From assembly GCA_964519345.1 (NCBI GenBank), contig CAZFKX010000017.1:1-64000 (forward strand): a stretch of DNA of 64,000 bases. Direction: 5' to 3'. The notes beneath the pieces were generated by a model, which worked only from the letters and a program-made list of their open reading frames with translations, was not told the origin of the DNA and did no database searches. The DNA is from Persephonella sp964519345. GTDB taxonomy: Bacteria; Aquificota; Aquificia; Aquificales; Hydrogenothermaceae. A program made the translations under genes and the position numbers. Below, in pieces: positions 1 to 10,200 of the stretch (position 1 is its first letter; each line of letters starts with the position of its first letter).

Positions 1-600
1 AAAAACTATGAAAAAGCAAGACAAAAGGTAGCAAAACAACACCAAAAGATAGTAAACCAGAGAAAAGACTTTCTCCACAAGGTATCATCTGCGATAACCA
101 AGCAGTATGATTGCTTCGTGGTAGAAAGTCTAAACATAAAAGGAATGATACAAAATGAGAAGTTATCAAAACAGATAGCAGATGTAAGCTGGTATGAGTT
201 TATGAGGATGCTTGAGTATAAGGCAAAATGGTATGGGAAAAAGATGATAAAAGTAGACAGATTTTATCCAAGCAGTAAGCAGTGTAATATATGTGGATAT
301 AAAAACGACCAACTTACACTATCAATAAGAAAGTGGCAGTGTCCGATATGTAAGACACTACACGATAGAGATGAGAACGCAAGTAAAAATCTATACAAAA
401 TAGGGGTCGCTCACCTGACGAGCGGTAGGGCAGGAACTGTCCGAACTCAAGCCTGTGCTCTGCAGGAAAACCTGCAGGCTCAATCCCTTTGGGATTGTGG
501 AGCTGGCTCTGTCGGCGGAATGGGAAATAAATCCCAGTCTACGAGACATCCAGCTGTGAAGCAGGAAGCCCTCCAATTTATTGGAGAGTGGTTCACACCG
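1..600 (+). mobile_element. IS200/IS605-type element, right part
   Basis: The tnpB 3' half followed by a hairpin-rich end is the usual layout of the right side of IS605/IS1341-type elements, which lack terminal inverted repeats. The likely right end is near GTTCAC at 591-596, judged only from its position after the last hairpin (571-586). The left end, and any tnpA, are outside the window. The element stops about 45 bases before the dnaN start codon, so it may have replaced the native upstream region of dnaN. The exact end is not established here. Confidence 0.65.
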
Positions 601-612
601 AATAAATGTTAA
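1..612 (+). CDS. tnpB: TnpB-like RNA-guided endonuclease, 5' end cut by window
   Basis: The reading frame is open from base 1, so this is the C-terminal part of a TnpB (OrfB) protein of an IS200/IS605-type element. Visible family marks are the second RuvC acidic residue in FVVESLNIKGM, a CxxC...CxxC zinc ribbon (CNICGYKN, CPICKTLH), and the third RuvC acidic residue in HDRDENASKNL. TnpB proteins are nucleases that use an RNA copied from the element's right end to cut DNA matching the donor site. The last 70 or so codons run through hairpins that probably belong to that RNA, so the tail after about base 400 may not be constrained as protein. The nuclease core residues seen are intact. The first RuvC Asp lies before the window, so activity cannot be judged in full. 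The stop (base 612) lies beyond the likely right end of the element. Confidence 0.9.
   Translation, partial: KNYEKARQKVAKQHQKIVNQRKDFLHKVSSAITKQYDCFVVESLNIKGMIQNEKLSKQIADVSWYEFMRMLEYKAKWYGKKMIKVDRFYPSSKQCNICGYKNDQLTLSIRKWQCPICKTLHDRDENASKNLYKIGVAHLTSGRAGTVRTQACALQENLQAQSLWDCGAGSVGGMGNKSQSTRHPAVKQEALQFIGEWFTPNKC
400..600 (+). ncRNA. omega-RNA-like right-end RNA of the TnpB element
   Basis: Four hairpins follow one another over the 3' end of tnpB: CTGCAGG/CCTGCAG (460-477), CAATCCC/GGGATTG (481-497), TGGGA/TCCCA (521-535) and CTCCAA/TTGGAG (571-586). In characterised TnpB systems the guide RNA comes from exactly this part of the element, overlapping the tnpB 3' end, with the guide lying just past the element end. 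Here the guide would be the bases just after about 596, at the dnaN upstream region. The hairpins are seen; the RNA role is inferred from family knowledge. Confidence 0.55.
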
Positions 613-642
613 AATATTCATATAAAATAGGGAGGTACACAT

Positions 643-1737
643 TTGGAACTTGTAATAGATAAAAATGATTTACAAAACCTCTTAAAAAAAGCTATATCTG
701 CAACGGAGAAAAAATCAGCTCTTCCGATTCTTTCAAACTTTCTCCTTGAAGCTAAAGACGATAAGTTGACTGTTCAGGGGACTGATCTTGAGGTTCATGT
801 GTCCGTTTCTGTTTTTGCTAAAATAGAAAGTGAGGGAACAGCATGCGTAAATGCTAAAAAGCTTACAGATATATCAAGACTTCTTCCAAGTAATGAAGTT
901 TATATAAAGCTTGAGAATAGTACTCTTAAAATAAAATCCGGAAAAACAAAGTATAATCTTCCTGTTGCACCGTCAGAAGATTTTCCTCAAATGTATCCTT
1001 TTCCAGAGGATAACGCATTCTTTATATCAGGGGATAATCTTCAAAAAGCAATAGGAAAGACAGCATATGCTTCTTCTAAAGAAGAAAGAATGTATGCACT
1101 TCAGGGGGTTCTTTTTAGATCTCTCAATGGAAATATAGATGTTGTTGCGACAGATGGACACAGGCTTGCACTTTATACAATAGAAAGAACAGGTAAAGGT
1201 GATATAAATATAATAGTTCCTCAAAAGGCGTTAAATGAGCTTAAAAAGCTTTTAACAGGTCTTGAAGATGTTGAGGTTTCTGCCACAGATCAGTATGCAT
1301 TTTTCAGGACTAAAGAATGGATACTGATGACAAGACTTCTTGAAGGAGCTTTTCCTGATTATACTCAGGTTATACCTTCAGAATTTTCCAGGGAGATAAA
1401 GATAGACAAAAAAGAGTTTCTTGAATCTATAAAAAGAGTTTCTGCCGTTATAGAGGGAGATACAAAACCTATAAAATTAACGCTTAAACCTGGTGTTCTG
1501 GAACTTAAAAGCGTTTCTGTTGAATATGGAGAAGCTGTTGACGAGCTTAATGTTGATTATGAAGGAGACGAGTACTCAATAGGGTTTAATGCTAAATATC
1601 TGATTGAGGCTGTTGAGGTTATAGATACGGATGAAGTCATAATAAAGTTTACTAATCCAAACGCTCAGACATTAATAATTCCTGCAGATGGAGAAGATAG
1701 GTATAAGGCTATTGTTATGCCTATGGAAATTTCCTGA
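643..1737 (+). CDS. dnaN: DNA polymerase III beta sliding clamp
   Basis: The 364-residue product has the length and three-domain character of bacterial DnaN, the ring-shaped clamp that tethers the replicative polymerase to DNA. Recognisable stretches are the N-terminal KSALPILSNFLLEA, the VVATDGHRLAL segment of domain 2 and the C-terminal end VMPMEIS, close to the usual VMPMR tail. The start is TTG at 643, chosen because GGAGGT sits eight bases upstream and the N-terminus matches the family. gyrB follows 48 bases downstream on the same strand. An AT-rich inverted repeat (GATAAAT/ATTTATC, 1736-1754) overlaps the stop. It has no U-tract and is not a convincing terminator, so dnaN and gyrB may be co-transcribed. 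A TnpB element abuts the 5' side. Confidence 0.97.
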   Translation: MELVIDKNDLQNLLKKAISATEKKSALPILSNFLLEAKDDKLTVQGTDLEVHVSVSVFAKIESEGTACVNAKKLTDISRLLPSNEVYIKLENSTLKIKSGKTKYNLPVAPSEDFPQMYPFPEDNAFFISGDNLQKAIGKTAYASSKEERMYALQGVLFRSLNGNIDVVATDGHRLALYTIERTGKGDINIIVPQKALNELKKLLTGLEDVEVSATDQYAFFRTKEWILMTRLLEGAFPDYTQVIPSEFSREIKIDKKEFLESIKRVSAVIEGDTKPIKLTLKPGVLELKSVSVEYGEAVDELNVDYEGDEYSIGFNAKYLIEAVEVIDTDEVIIKFTNPNAQTLIIPADGEDRYKAIVMPMEIS

Positions 1738-1785
1738 TAAATATATAATTTATCCTGCTGGAAATTTTATTTTAGGAGTAAAAGG

Positions 1786-4203
1786 TTGGAAGAAAAAAAA
1801 GATATGGTAACTACAGAGGATTATAAGGCTGAGGCTATAGATGTTGTTGAGGGTCTTGACCATGTAAGGGCAAGGCCTGCTATGTATATTGGTGACATAT
1901 CGGAAAGGGGTCTTCACCACCTTGTATGGGAGCTTGTTGATAATGCCGTTGATGAAGCAATGGCAGGTTTTGCTAAAAATATATCAGTCATTATACATGA
2001 AGATGGTTCTGTAACAGTTGAGGATGACGGAAGGGGTATTCCTGTAGATATCCATCCAAAAACTGGACTGCCAGCTGTTCAGATGGTTTTTACGGTGCTT
2101 GGAGCAGGGGGTAAATTTTCAAAAAAGGCCTACCAGTATTCTGGTGGTCTTCACGGTGTTGGTGCTTCCGTTGTTAATGCTCTTTCAAAATGGCTTGTTG
2201 TGGAAGTTTATAGGGATGGTAAGGTTTATAGACAGGAGTATGAGTTTGGAAAACCTATAACACCACTTAAAACTGTTGGCGAGTCTCACAAGACAGGAAC
2301 AAAGGTAACATTTATGCCCGATGACTCTATATTTGAGACTATAAAATTTAAGTTTGACACCATATCAAAAAGATGTAGGGAGTTAGCCTTTCTACTTCCA
2401 GGAGTTAGGTTTTTTGTTTCTGATGAAAGGGTTGATATAGATGAAGAATACCTGTATGAGGAAGGTATAAAAGATTTTGTTCGTGTTCTCAATACTGCAA
2501 AGGATCCTCTTTTTAACGATGTTATTTACGTTAAAGGCGAACAGGATAGAATAATAGTTGAGGTTGCCTTTCAGTACACAAGAAGCTATAACGAAGTTAT
2601 AGAAAGTTTTGTCAATAATGTTAAAACTGTAGAGGGAGGGACTCATGTAGCAGGATTCAGAGGAGCTTTAACAAGAGCTATGAATAAAACCCTTTCTGGG
2701 ATGAGGCTTCCTAAGGAGCTTAAAAGCGGAGTTAAAGGAGAAGATCTAAGGGAAGGTCTAACTGCTGTTATATCTGTAAAGGTTCCTGAACCGCAGTTTG
2801 AAGGACAGACAAAATCAAAACTTGGAAATCAAGAAGTGAAAAGGGTTGTTGAGAATATTGTAGGAGAAGCTCTTTTAGAGTTTTTCGATAAAAATAAGGA
2901 TATTGCTGTAAAGATAGCTGAGAAAGCAATTGAGGCTGCTATAGCAAGGGAAGCGGCAAAAAAAGCTAAAGAGATATCAAGAAGAAAATCTTTTCTTGAG
3001 GATACATCGCTCCCTGGAAAACTTGCTGACTGTTCTGAAACAGATCCTGAGATATGCGAGCTTTTTATTGTGGAAGGTGAGTCTGCTGGAGGCTCTGCAA
3101 AACAGGGAAGGGATAGGAGGACTCAGGCTATATTACCGCTGAAAGGTAAAATACTTAATGTTGAAAAAGCAAGAATTGATAAGATCCTTTCAAATGACGA
3201 GATAAGATCAATAATAAATGCTATAGGAACGGGAATAGGACTCTCAACTGAGGAAGACGATGAAGGTTTTGATATTACAAAACTAAGATACCACAAAATA
3301 ATACTTATGGCTGATGCAGATGTTGATGGGGCCCATATAACAACTCTTCTACTTACGCTTTTCTACAGATATTTTCCTCAAATTATAGAAAATGGATTTC
3401 TTTATATAGCACAACCGCCCCTTTATAAACTGAAGAAAGGGAGATCTGAGATATATGTTAAAGACGATGAGGAACTTGCAAAGATTGTAATAGATTTTGC
3501 CTCCGACGAACTTTCATTTGAAGGCAGAAGTATAACAAAGATACAGATAAAAAATCTTGCCAAGAAAGCAAAAGAGTATGCGGATCTTATAAGATCTATA
3601 CATAAAAGGAAGGATAAAAAAGTTGTGAATGCTGTTTTAGGTATGAACATTACTGAGGATGATCTTACAGATGAGAGCAGGGTAAAGAATATAGTTGACA
3701 TTCTAAGAAAGAAACTTCCTGAATACAGAGTGTATTATGAAAGAAACCTTTTTGAAGGTGATATTGAGATATTCTGTGTTAGAGAAGAGAGATTCAAACA
3801 GATACAGAATAAGATAGATGATGATTTCCTGACTTCATATGCTTATAAAAGGGTCCTTGAGTTAACGGCAGAGATAAAAGAGATATTGGGCGATCTTCCT
3901 ATAACAGCGAGTTTTAAAACGAAGGAAATCACTGTTACGGATCTTGATCAGCTATACGATGTAATATGGGAAGCTGGAATGTATGGTGTAGAGATACAGA
4001 GGTATAAAGGTCTTGGCGAGATGAATCCTGAACAGCTTTGGGAAACGACAATGAATCCTAAGACAAGAAGGCTTATGCAGGTAACACTTGAAGATGCTGC
4101 GCTTGCTGATGAGGTTTTCTCCATTCTTATGGGAGAAAAAGTAGAGCCGAGAAAAGAGTTTATTATGAAATATGCAAAAGAAGTAAGAAATCTTGATGTG
4201 TGA
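1786..4203 (+). CDS. gyrB: DNA gyrase subunit B
   Basis: The 805-residue protein is the ATPase subunit of DNA gyrase, a type IIA topoisomerase that works with GyrA. Family marks are ARPAMYIGD and ELVDNAVDEA (GHKL ATPase), GGLHGVGASVVNALS, the QTKSKLGN loop, the TOPRIM motifs VEGESAGGSAKQGRDR and DADVDGAHI, and the C-terminal RYKGLGEMNPEQLWETTM. The start is TTG at 1786 after a TAGGAG ribosome-binding site. Between the TOPRIM motif and the C-terminal tail there is an extended segment of the kind many bacterial GyrB proteins carry. The stop lies five bases from the stop of the convergent cytochrome gene, so the two transcripts must end inside each other. Confidence 0.97.
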   Translation: MEEKKDMVTTEDYKAEAIDVVEGLDHVRARPAMYIGDISERGLHHLVWELVDNAVDEAMAGFAKNISVIIHEDGSVTVEDDGRGIPVDIHPKTGLPAVQMVFTVLGAGGKFSKKAYQYSGGLHGVGASVVNALSKWLVVEVYRDGKVYRQEYEFGKPITPLKTVGESHKTGTKVTFMPDDSIFETIKFKFDTISKRCRELAFLLPGVRFFVSDERVDIDEEYLYEEGIKDFVRVLNTAKDPLFNDVIYVKGEQDRIIVEVAFQYTRSYNEVIESFVNNVKTVEGGTHVAGFRGALTRAMNKTLSGMRLPKELKSGVKGEDLREGLTAVISVKVPEPQFEGQTKSKLGNQEVKRVVENIVGEALLEFFDKNKDIAVKIAEKAIEAAIAREAAKKAKEISRRKSFLEDTSLPGKLADCSETDPEICELFIVEGESAGGSAKQGRDRRTQAILPLKGKILNVEKARIDKILSNDEIRSIINAIGTGIGLSTEEDDEGFDITKLRYHKIILMADADVDGAHITTLLLTLFYRYFPQIIENGFLYIAQPPLYKLKKGRSEIYVKDDEELAKIVIDFASDELSFEGRSITKIQIKNLAKKAKEYADLIRSIHKRKDKKVVNAVLGMNITEDDLTDESRVKNIVDILRKKLPEYRVYYERNLFEGDIEIFCVREERFKQIQNKIDDDFLTSYAYKRVLELTAEIKEILGDLPITASFKTKEITVTDLDQLYDVIWEAGMYGVEIQRYKGLGEMNPEQLWETTMNPKTRRLMQVTLEDAALADEVFSILMGEKVEPRKEFIMKYAKEVRNLDV

Positions 4204-4208
4204 ATATG

Positions 4209-4559
4209 CTACTTCTTTTCAGGAGGGGGAACAGATACTATCCAGTCAACTATTATATCAAGCTCTTCAGGTTTTATCTGGGGATGAGAGGGCATTTTCA
4301 TATCAAGGAATTTAAACCATTTGCCTGAACTGCCTTTTCTTATTGTTTCTCTAAGATACTGTTTTACAGCTTTTATATCATTGTTAAACTCCTTAAGATA
4401 TTTTGATTTAACCATAAAGAAGCTTGGACCTGCCACAATCCCATAATCTGCGTGACAGCCCTCACAGCCGTATTTTTTGAAGAGAGAATATGCCTGATCC
4501 TTATCTACAGCTAAGGTTGTATTGAATAGTACTAAAGATATTAGTATAAAAATCCTCAT
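4209..4559 (-). CDS. small periplasmic class I cytochrome c
   Basis: A signal peptide (MRIFILISLVLFNTTLA) precedes a mature domain of about 100 residues with one haem-binding motif, CEGCH, and a likely axial methionine in KMPSHP. This is the pattern of a soluble monohaem electron carrier of the c551/c552 type, which shuttles electrons between respiratory complexes in the periplasm. The start at 4559 is preferred to an in-frame ATG at 4580 because AAGGAGGTG lies the right distance before it and the signal peptide then begins correctly. It stands alone on the minus strand, convergent with gyrB. The specific electron donor and acceptor cannot be told. Confidence 0.85.
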   Translation of the reverse strand: MRIFILISLVLFNTTLAVDKDQAYSLFKKYGCEGCHADYGIVAGPSFFMVKSKYLKEFNNDIKAVKQYLRETIRKGSSGKWFKFLDMKMPSHPQIKPEELDIIVDWIVSVPPPEKK

Positions 4560-4722
4560 TATACACCTCCTTATAGGCATAACAGTAGTATATTTAGTAT
4601 ATCAGAAATTAGAATCAAGACTTTACAATATTGCTAACATAGACTAAATTAATAATTCAAATGAACTTGATAATTAGAATTAATAACATTATTTGTTAAT
4701 AATTAATTAGGAGAACATCTAT

Positions 4723-7233
4723 ATGAACGGTTCTCAGGTTTGGTTTTCAGAAAAACTTGATATCTTCAACAATCCACTTTTTAAGAATAGTGAAGTAATT
4801 TCTTTTATTTTAGATAAGGATCTTTACTTCAAAAAAATCAGTAAAAATATTGAGGCTGTTATTGGATATACATCTGATCAACTTGTGAAAGGCAGTAAAA
4901 ATTTTTTAGATATAGTTCATAATGAGGATCTTGAAAAGATAAAAGATATACTAAAAAAAACGGTAGAGGGAAGTTTTGTTTGCCAGATAAACAGTTTAAG
5001 ACTTGTCTCTAAGGATAGTAAGGATGTTTACGTATCATGCAGAAAAATATATATGAAAGATTCGGAATGCTTTATAGGTTATATACTGAATAAAACAAAA
5101 GAGTTTGAAGAGAGATCTCTCTTTGAGACCGTATCAAAGGTAGCTCCTGTAGGTATATTTTTACAAAGACAGGGAAGGCTTATTTTTGTTAATAAAAAGG
5201 TGGAGGAGATAACCGAGTATAGTGAAAAAGAACTTTTAAATATGGATGATGTTCTTTTAATAGTTCATCCAGAAGATAGGAAGAAAGTCAAAGAGATGAT
5301 AGAGCTTAGAAATAAGGGAATCAAAAAATTTACAAATTACAGGATAAAGATTATAACAAAAACCAACAGGATAAAGTGGATACATATAAATTCAGAAACA
5401 GTCTCGTATCACGGTAAGTATTCAGGTATTGGAACCATTGAGGATATAACAAAAGAGGTACATTTAGAAAAGGCTAAAGAGATACTTTTCAGAGTAAATA
5501 GATTGATAATGAAAATAACAGAGATAGATGTACTATTGAAAGCTGTTGTTGATACACTTAGTACTGTTGAAGATTTTTCAGACGTTTTTATAGCTGAAGT
5601 TGAGGATAATGGTAAGATTGTTCCAAAGTATTTTGACAAGGGAAGTGTTATAACAAATATATTCAACAGGCTGGAGCACACCCCGGAAAAAGAAGTGCTT
5701 AATAAGATAGACTATTTTTATATAAAAAATGTGGAAGATATTGAGGATTTTGAAAGCTGGAAAGATTACGTAAAAACAGCAGGTGCAGGGTCTGTATTGC
5801 TTATTCCTATATTTATCCACGACAGGATAAGATATGTGATTTTTATATATGCAAGGGAAAAGGACTATTTTTTTGATGAAGAGATCTCAATATACAGGGA
5901 GATATCAGACGATGTCGCATTTGGGATAAGGTATATTCAACAACAAAAGGATCTTTTTCATAAAGAGTTTTTTGATACGCTTACAGGTCTTGGAAATAGA
6001 AAATTTCTTCTTTCGGAACTTAAGGAACTTGTAAGGGAAAAGAAAGGATTTTACCTCGTTTTTTTAGATATATACAACTTCAGATTTATAAATGAGATTT
6101 ACGGTGAAAAAGTGGGAGATCTATTACTGAGAGAGATAGCAGATACATTAAAGGAGTTTTTAGATGGTTATGAGATTTTCAGATCAGATTCTGATACATT
6201 TACGATAGTTGTCAGAGACAGAGATATTATGTCTGTTCTTGAGAAGATAAGACTTGCTTTTACGATTCCTTTTTCTATAGAGGATCATATTATTCATCTT
6301 GATTTTAATGTTTCTGTTGTTAAATATCCTGAGGATGGAAAAAATGAGACTGATATATATATAAAAGGGGAAAGAACTCTTGAACTATCTAAAAACAAGG
6401 GTAAAAACCATATTCTTTTTTACAATGAAAAGGACTACCAGAAGGTAAAAACTATAAAGGAGATAGAAGAAAAAATTGAGAACGCCCTTATAGAAAATCA
6501 GTTTACACTTAATCTACAGCCGGTTATAGATTTTAAAACTGACGATATTATATCTGCTGAAGCTTTAATAAGATGGAAGATGCCAAATGGAGATTATATA
6601 CCTCCATCAGAATTTATTCCTGTAGCAGAAAAAACAGGTCAGATAAAGGACATTGATAATCTTATGCTTGTTAAGGTAAATGAGATAATAAACAGATGGA
6701 AAAAAGAAGGCATTAACCCTGTTAAGATCTCTGTAAACGTTACACCGCAGAATATAGAAGAAATAATCTACAAAATAGAATCTGCAAATAAGATGGTTTT
6801 TTTCAAGGTTCCAGAGGGAGAACTTCTTTTGAACAGTAAATATATAGTTATGGAGATAACAGAAAGAGATCTTCTTGATCTTTACAGGCAGAAAAAAGAT
6901 ATTGATAATCTTAGAAAAATGGGTTTTGAAATATCTATTGATGATTTTGGGACAGGTTTTTCCACTTTAAAATATCTTGCAAATATAAATGTTGATTCTA
7001 TAAAGATAGATATGTCCTTTATAAAGGATATGCTAAAAGATAAGAATGTTTACAAGCTTGTTCAGTCGATAATAAATATAGCAAAAATTTTTAATATAAA
7101 GACAATAGCTGAAGGTGTTGAAACTGAAGAGCAGTATAAAGAACTAAAGAAGTTAGGTTGCGACAGATATCAGGGATATTATTTTTCTCCACCCCTTGAT
7201 CCTGAAGAATTTGTTAAATTTCTCAGGAAATAA
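4723..7233 (+). CDS. PAS-PAS-GAF-like-GGDEF-EAL c-di-GMP phosphodiesterase
   Basis: The 836-residue cytosolic protein has two PAS sensor domains (about residues 20-115 and 130-245), a GAF-like region (about 255-410), a GGDEF domain (about 415-570) and an EAL domain (about 585-836). The GGDEF signature is degenerate (RSDSD near residue 487), so cyclase activity is unlikely. In the EAL domain all the residues usually needed for c-di-GMP hydrolysis are present: E in AEALIRW, N in SVNVTPQN, E in EITERD, DD in DDFGTGFS, K in IKIDMSF, E in AEGVETEEQ and Q in YQGYYFSPP. It is therefore predicted to be a phosphodiesterase whose GGDEF domain may bind GTP as a regulator. No membrane segment is seen. 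TAGGAGA precedes the ATG. The 3' end overlaps the convergent RND gene by 55 bases. Confidence 0.92.
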   Translation: MNGSQVWFSEKLDIFNNPLFKNSEVISFILDKDLYFKKISKNIEAVIGYTSDQLVKGSKNFLDIVHNEDLEKIKDILKKTVEGSFVCQINSLRLVSKDSKDVYVSCRKIYMKDSECFIGYILNKTKEFEERSLFETVSKVAPVGIFLQRQGRLIFVNKKVEEITEYSEKELLNMDDVLLIVHPEDRKKVKEMIELRNKGIKKFTNYRIKIITKTNRIKWIHINSETVSYHGKYSGIGTIEDITKEVHLEKAKEILFRVNRLIMKITEIDVLLKAVVDTLSTVEDFSDVFIAEVEDNGKIVPKYFDKGSVITNIFNRLEHTPEKEVLNKIDYFYIKNVEDIEDFESWKDYVKTAGAGSVLLIPIFIHDRIRYVIFIYAREKDYFFDEEISIYREISDDVAFGIRYIQQQKDLFHKEFFDTLTGLGNRKFLLSELKELVREKKGFYLVFLDIYNFRFINEIYGEKVGDLLLREIADTLKEFLDGYEIFRSDSDTFTIVVRDRDIMSVLEKIRLAFTIPFSIEDHIIHLDFNVSVVKYPEDGKNETDIYIKGERTLELSKNKGKNHILFYNEKDYQKVKTIKEIEEKIENALIENQFTLNLQPVIDFKTDDIISAEALIRWKMPNGDYIPPSEFIPVAEKTGQIKDIDNLMLVKVNEIINRWKKEGINPVKISVNVTPQNIEEIIYKIESANKMVFFKVPEGELLLNSKYIVMEITERDLLDLYRQKKDIDNLRKMGFEISIDDFGTGFSTLKYLANINVDSIKIDMSFIKDMLKDKNVYKLVQSIINIAKIFNIKTIAEGVETEEQYKELKKLGCDRYQGYYFSPPLDPEEFVKFLRK

Positions 7234-10200
7234 TAAACAAGGGGAATAAATATGAGCGTAAGAAAAGTTCCTACAATCAGTCCGCCTACAGCAACAACTG
7301 CAAGAGGAGCAAGCCTTTCAAGACCTAAAGCCCATGCAAACGCTATAGGTATCATTCCTGCTGAGGTGGCAAAAGCCGTCATAAGAACAGGTCTTGTTCT
7401 TACGTTTATACTTTCTATTAACGCCTTTTTTAGATCTCCTTTTTCTTCGTGATGTTTCATTATAAACTCAATAAGAAGTATTGAGTTTTTTACTATTATT
7501 CCTGAAAGAAGTATAAGTCCCATCATCGCCGGTAAAGATCTGTGGTAATCGGCGATAAGTAGAGCCCATATTCCGCCTATAACGGCTAATGGAATAGCCG
7601 ATATTATTGATAATGGTGCGGAAAAAGATCTAAAAGATGGAACCATTGAAAAGAAAAGAAGCAGTATCCCAAATCCGACTGCTTTAAACATTCTCTCTAA
7701 AGAGTCTGACAACTGTTTTATTTCTCCCTGATCACTTACCTCATAGCCATGTGGAATATGAATATCTTCAAGTTTTTTTTGTACTCTGTCAGCTATATGA
7801 GATACGGCTCCTTTTTCCCGAAATCCTATAATATCTATGGTATAGTTCAAGTCCTGTCTTGTTATTATGGTAGGTTCCACTGTCATTTCAATTTTACCAA
7901 GCACAGAAAAAGGAACCTTGCCAAGAGGAGTATCTATATAATAGTTTTCTAAATGATCTATAAAAGATCTTTTTTCTTCTGGAAGTATTAATCTTATCCC
8001 TAAAGGATTTTCATTTTTTATACTCATTGCCGATATATTTATGCCTTTTACAAAGGCTGAAAGCTGAAAAAGAACATCATAAGGCGTTAATCTGAATTTT
8101 TCTAAGGACTCTTTGTCAAGAATTATTTTGTATGTAACTTTATCCATATCCCAGCTTTTATAGACGGATTTAAGTCCTGTAATATCTTTCAGTTTTTTTA
8201 TAATGCTGTTTCCTATGCTGTCGAGGACGGAGATATTATCGCCTGATACAGTGATATCAACAGTTCCTTTTATATTAGACATTGGGGTAGCCCCATACTC
8301 AAATACAGATATATACTTTATATCATTTATCTCTGAGATTTTTCTGTATAGTTCCCTCTGAATTGTCCATATATCTTTATTTCTTTCAAATCTTGTGTTG
8401 TACGTTACCGTTATTGATATTGATTGGGGAGAACCAGACCCTATGGATAAAACTCCCGGTTCTGAGCCGACGGCTGTTGATATTTTTTTAACATTTTTGT
8501 CTGACAGTATTAACTTGTTGATTTTTTCAGTTAGTCTTTCGACTTTTTCAGGAGATATATTTGAATTTAAGATTACATTTATCTTTACTATTCCTGTGTC
8601 CATCGGAGGCATCATTTCATTGCCTAAGATAGGTACGACAGATTTGATACTCAATATTAAAACGGCTAACAAAGGAATAAAATAGATTAATGGATTTTTC
8701 TTTCCATATATAACACTTTTTACGGCAGAAATATACATATTTTTCAAAGAGTCAAGCAATATACTGACAAGCTGATAAATCTTTTTCTCAAAAATATTTT
8801 TTCCTGCAGTTTTTTTGAGAATATAAGGAGCTATAAGAGGAATAAAAGTTATAGAAACAAAGTAGGAAACCCATAATGCGATAAGAAGAGTCTCAGACAG
8901 CGGTCTAAATATTTTCTCAGGATAATCACCAACGAATAAAAGAGGAATCAAAACTGAAGATGTTGCTACCGTTCCGCTTAGAACTGCAAGCATAACCTCT
9001 TTTGTTCCATTCTCAACAGCTGTTTTTATATCTTCTCCAAGTTGATGAATATGTCTTTCTATATTCTCAAGAACTACAACAGCATCGTCAATCAACATTC
9101 CAAGAGCAAGTATTATAGCTGTAAGCGTAACTATATTAAACTGAATATCAAAAAGCCACATGAAACCTATGGTTATTCCATAAACAAAAGGTATTGACAG
9201 TGCAGATATTATCATCTGACGTATATTGGCGAGGAACAGCAGTATAACTATAGACACAAAGATTATTGCATCTCGCAATGCTTCAAACATATTTGTTATA
9301 CTCAGGGAGATTATATCTTCCTGTGTATCAGCTATCTCAAAGCCAAGATCTGGATACAGTTTTTTTAATTCTTCAACTTTTTTTCTTACATTATGGATCG
9401 TATCAAGAGCCGATGCATCAATGCTTCTTTGAACAGCTATCGCTATAGCTTTTTTCCCGTTTCCAAAGTACAGGGAAAAGTTTTGTGGGTATCCAAACTC
9501 TATGCGGGCTATATCTTTTAGTCTTATACTGTCTTTTATTATAATGTCTCCAATCTCATTTATATCTTCAAACTTACCTTCATACTTTATTAGAAAATAT
9601 CCTCTGTCATTTATGATAAATCCTGCTGGAAACGTGAGGTTTTCATTCTTTACCTTTTTAATAATGAGGCTCAATGGTATGTTTAAACTGGAAATCTTAT
9701 CCATATCAGGGATTATATATATTTCTTTTCTATAACCGCCGAATATATCTACATTTTCAACACCTTTCACCATTAAAAGTTGATCTTTTATCTGATTTTC
9801 GGCTATCTGTCTGACATCAGCGAGGGAAATGGTGTGATCCTTAGGATATAAAGCATAAACTATCACAGGTTGCGTGTTTGAGTATATCCTGTAGATAGAA
9901 GGCTCTTTTATATCTTTTGGTAATTTTCCTCTTATTTTGGATAGTGAGTTTGAAACATCTGTTAGAGCTTCGGAAAAATCCTTATCATATTCAAACTCGG
10001 CAGTTATAACAGCTATGCCGTCAGTTATAGATGATCTTACTGTTCTGATTTTATCAATAGTGTATAACTGTTTTTCAACAGGTACTGCTATATTCTCAGC
10101 AATATCTTTGGCAGAAGATCCCTCCTGTGTTATAACAACAGCAACCTGAGGTCTATCCGCATCTGGAAACAGATTTCTGTCTTGCTGGAAATATCCGTAT

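Noticed and set aside
391..642. Minus-strand frame antisense to the tnpB tail
   Set aside because: It is the complement of the hairpin-rich RNA region and has no protein-like features.
1736..1754. Terminator after dnaN
   Set aside because: GATAAAT/ATTTATC is an AT-only stem without a T tract; it is too weak to be called a terminator.
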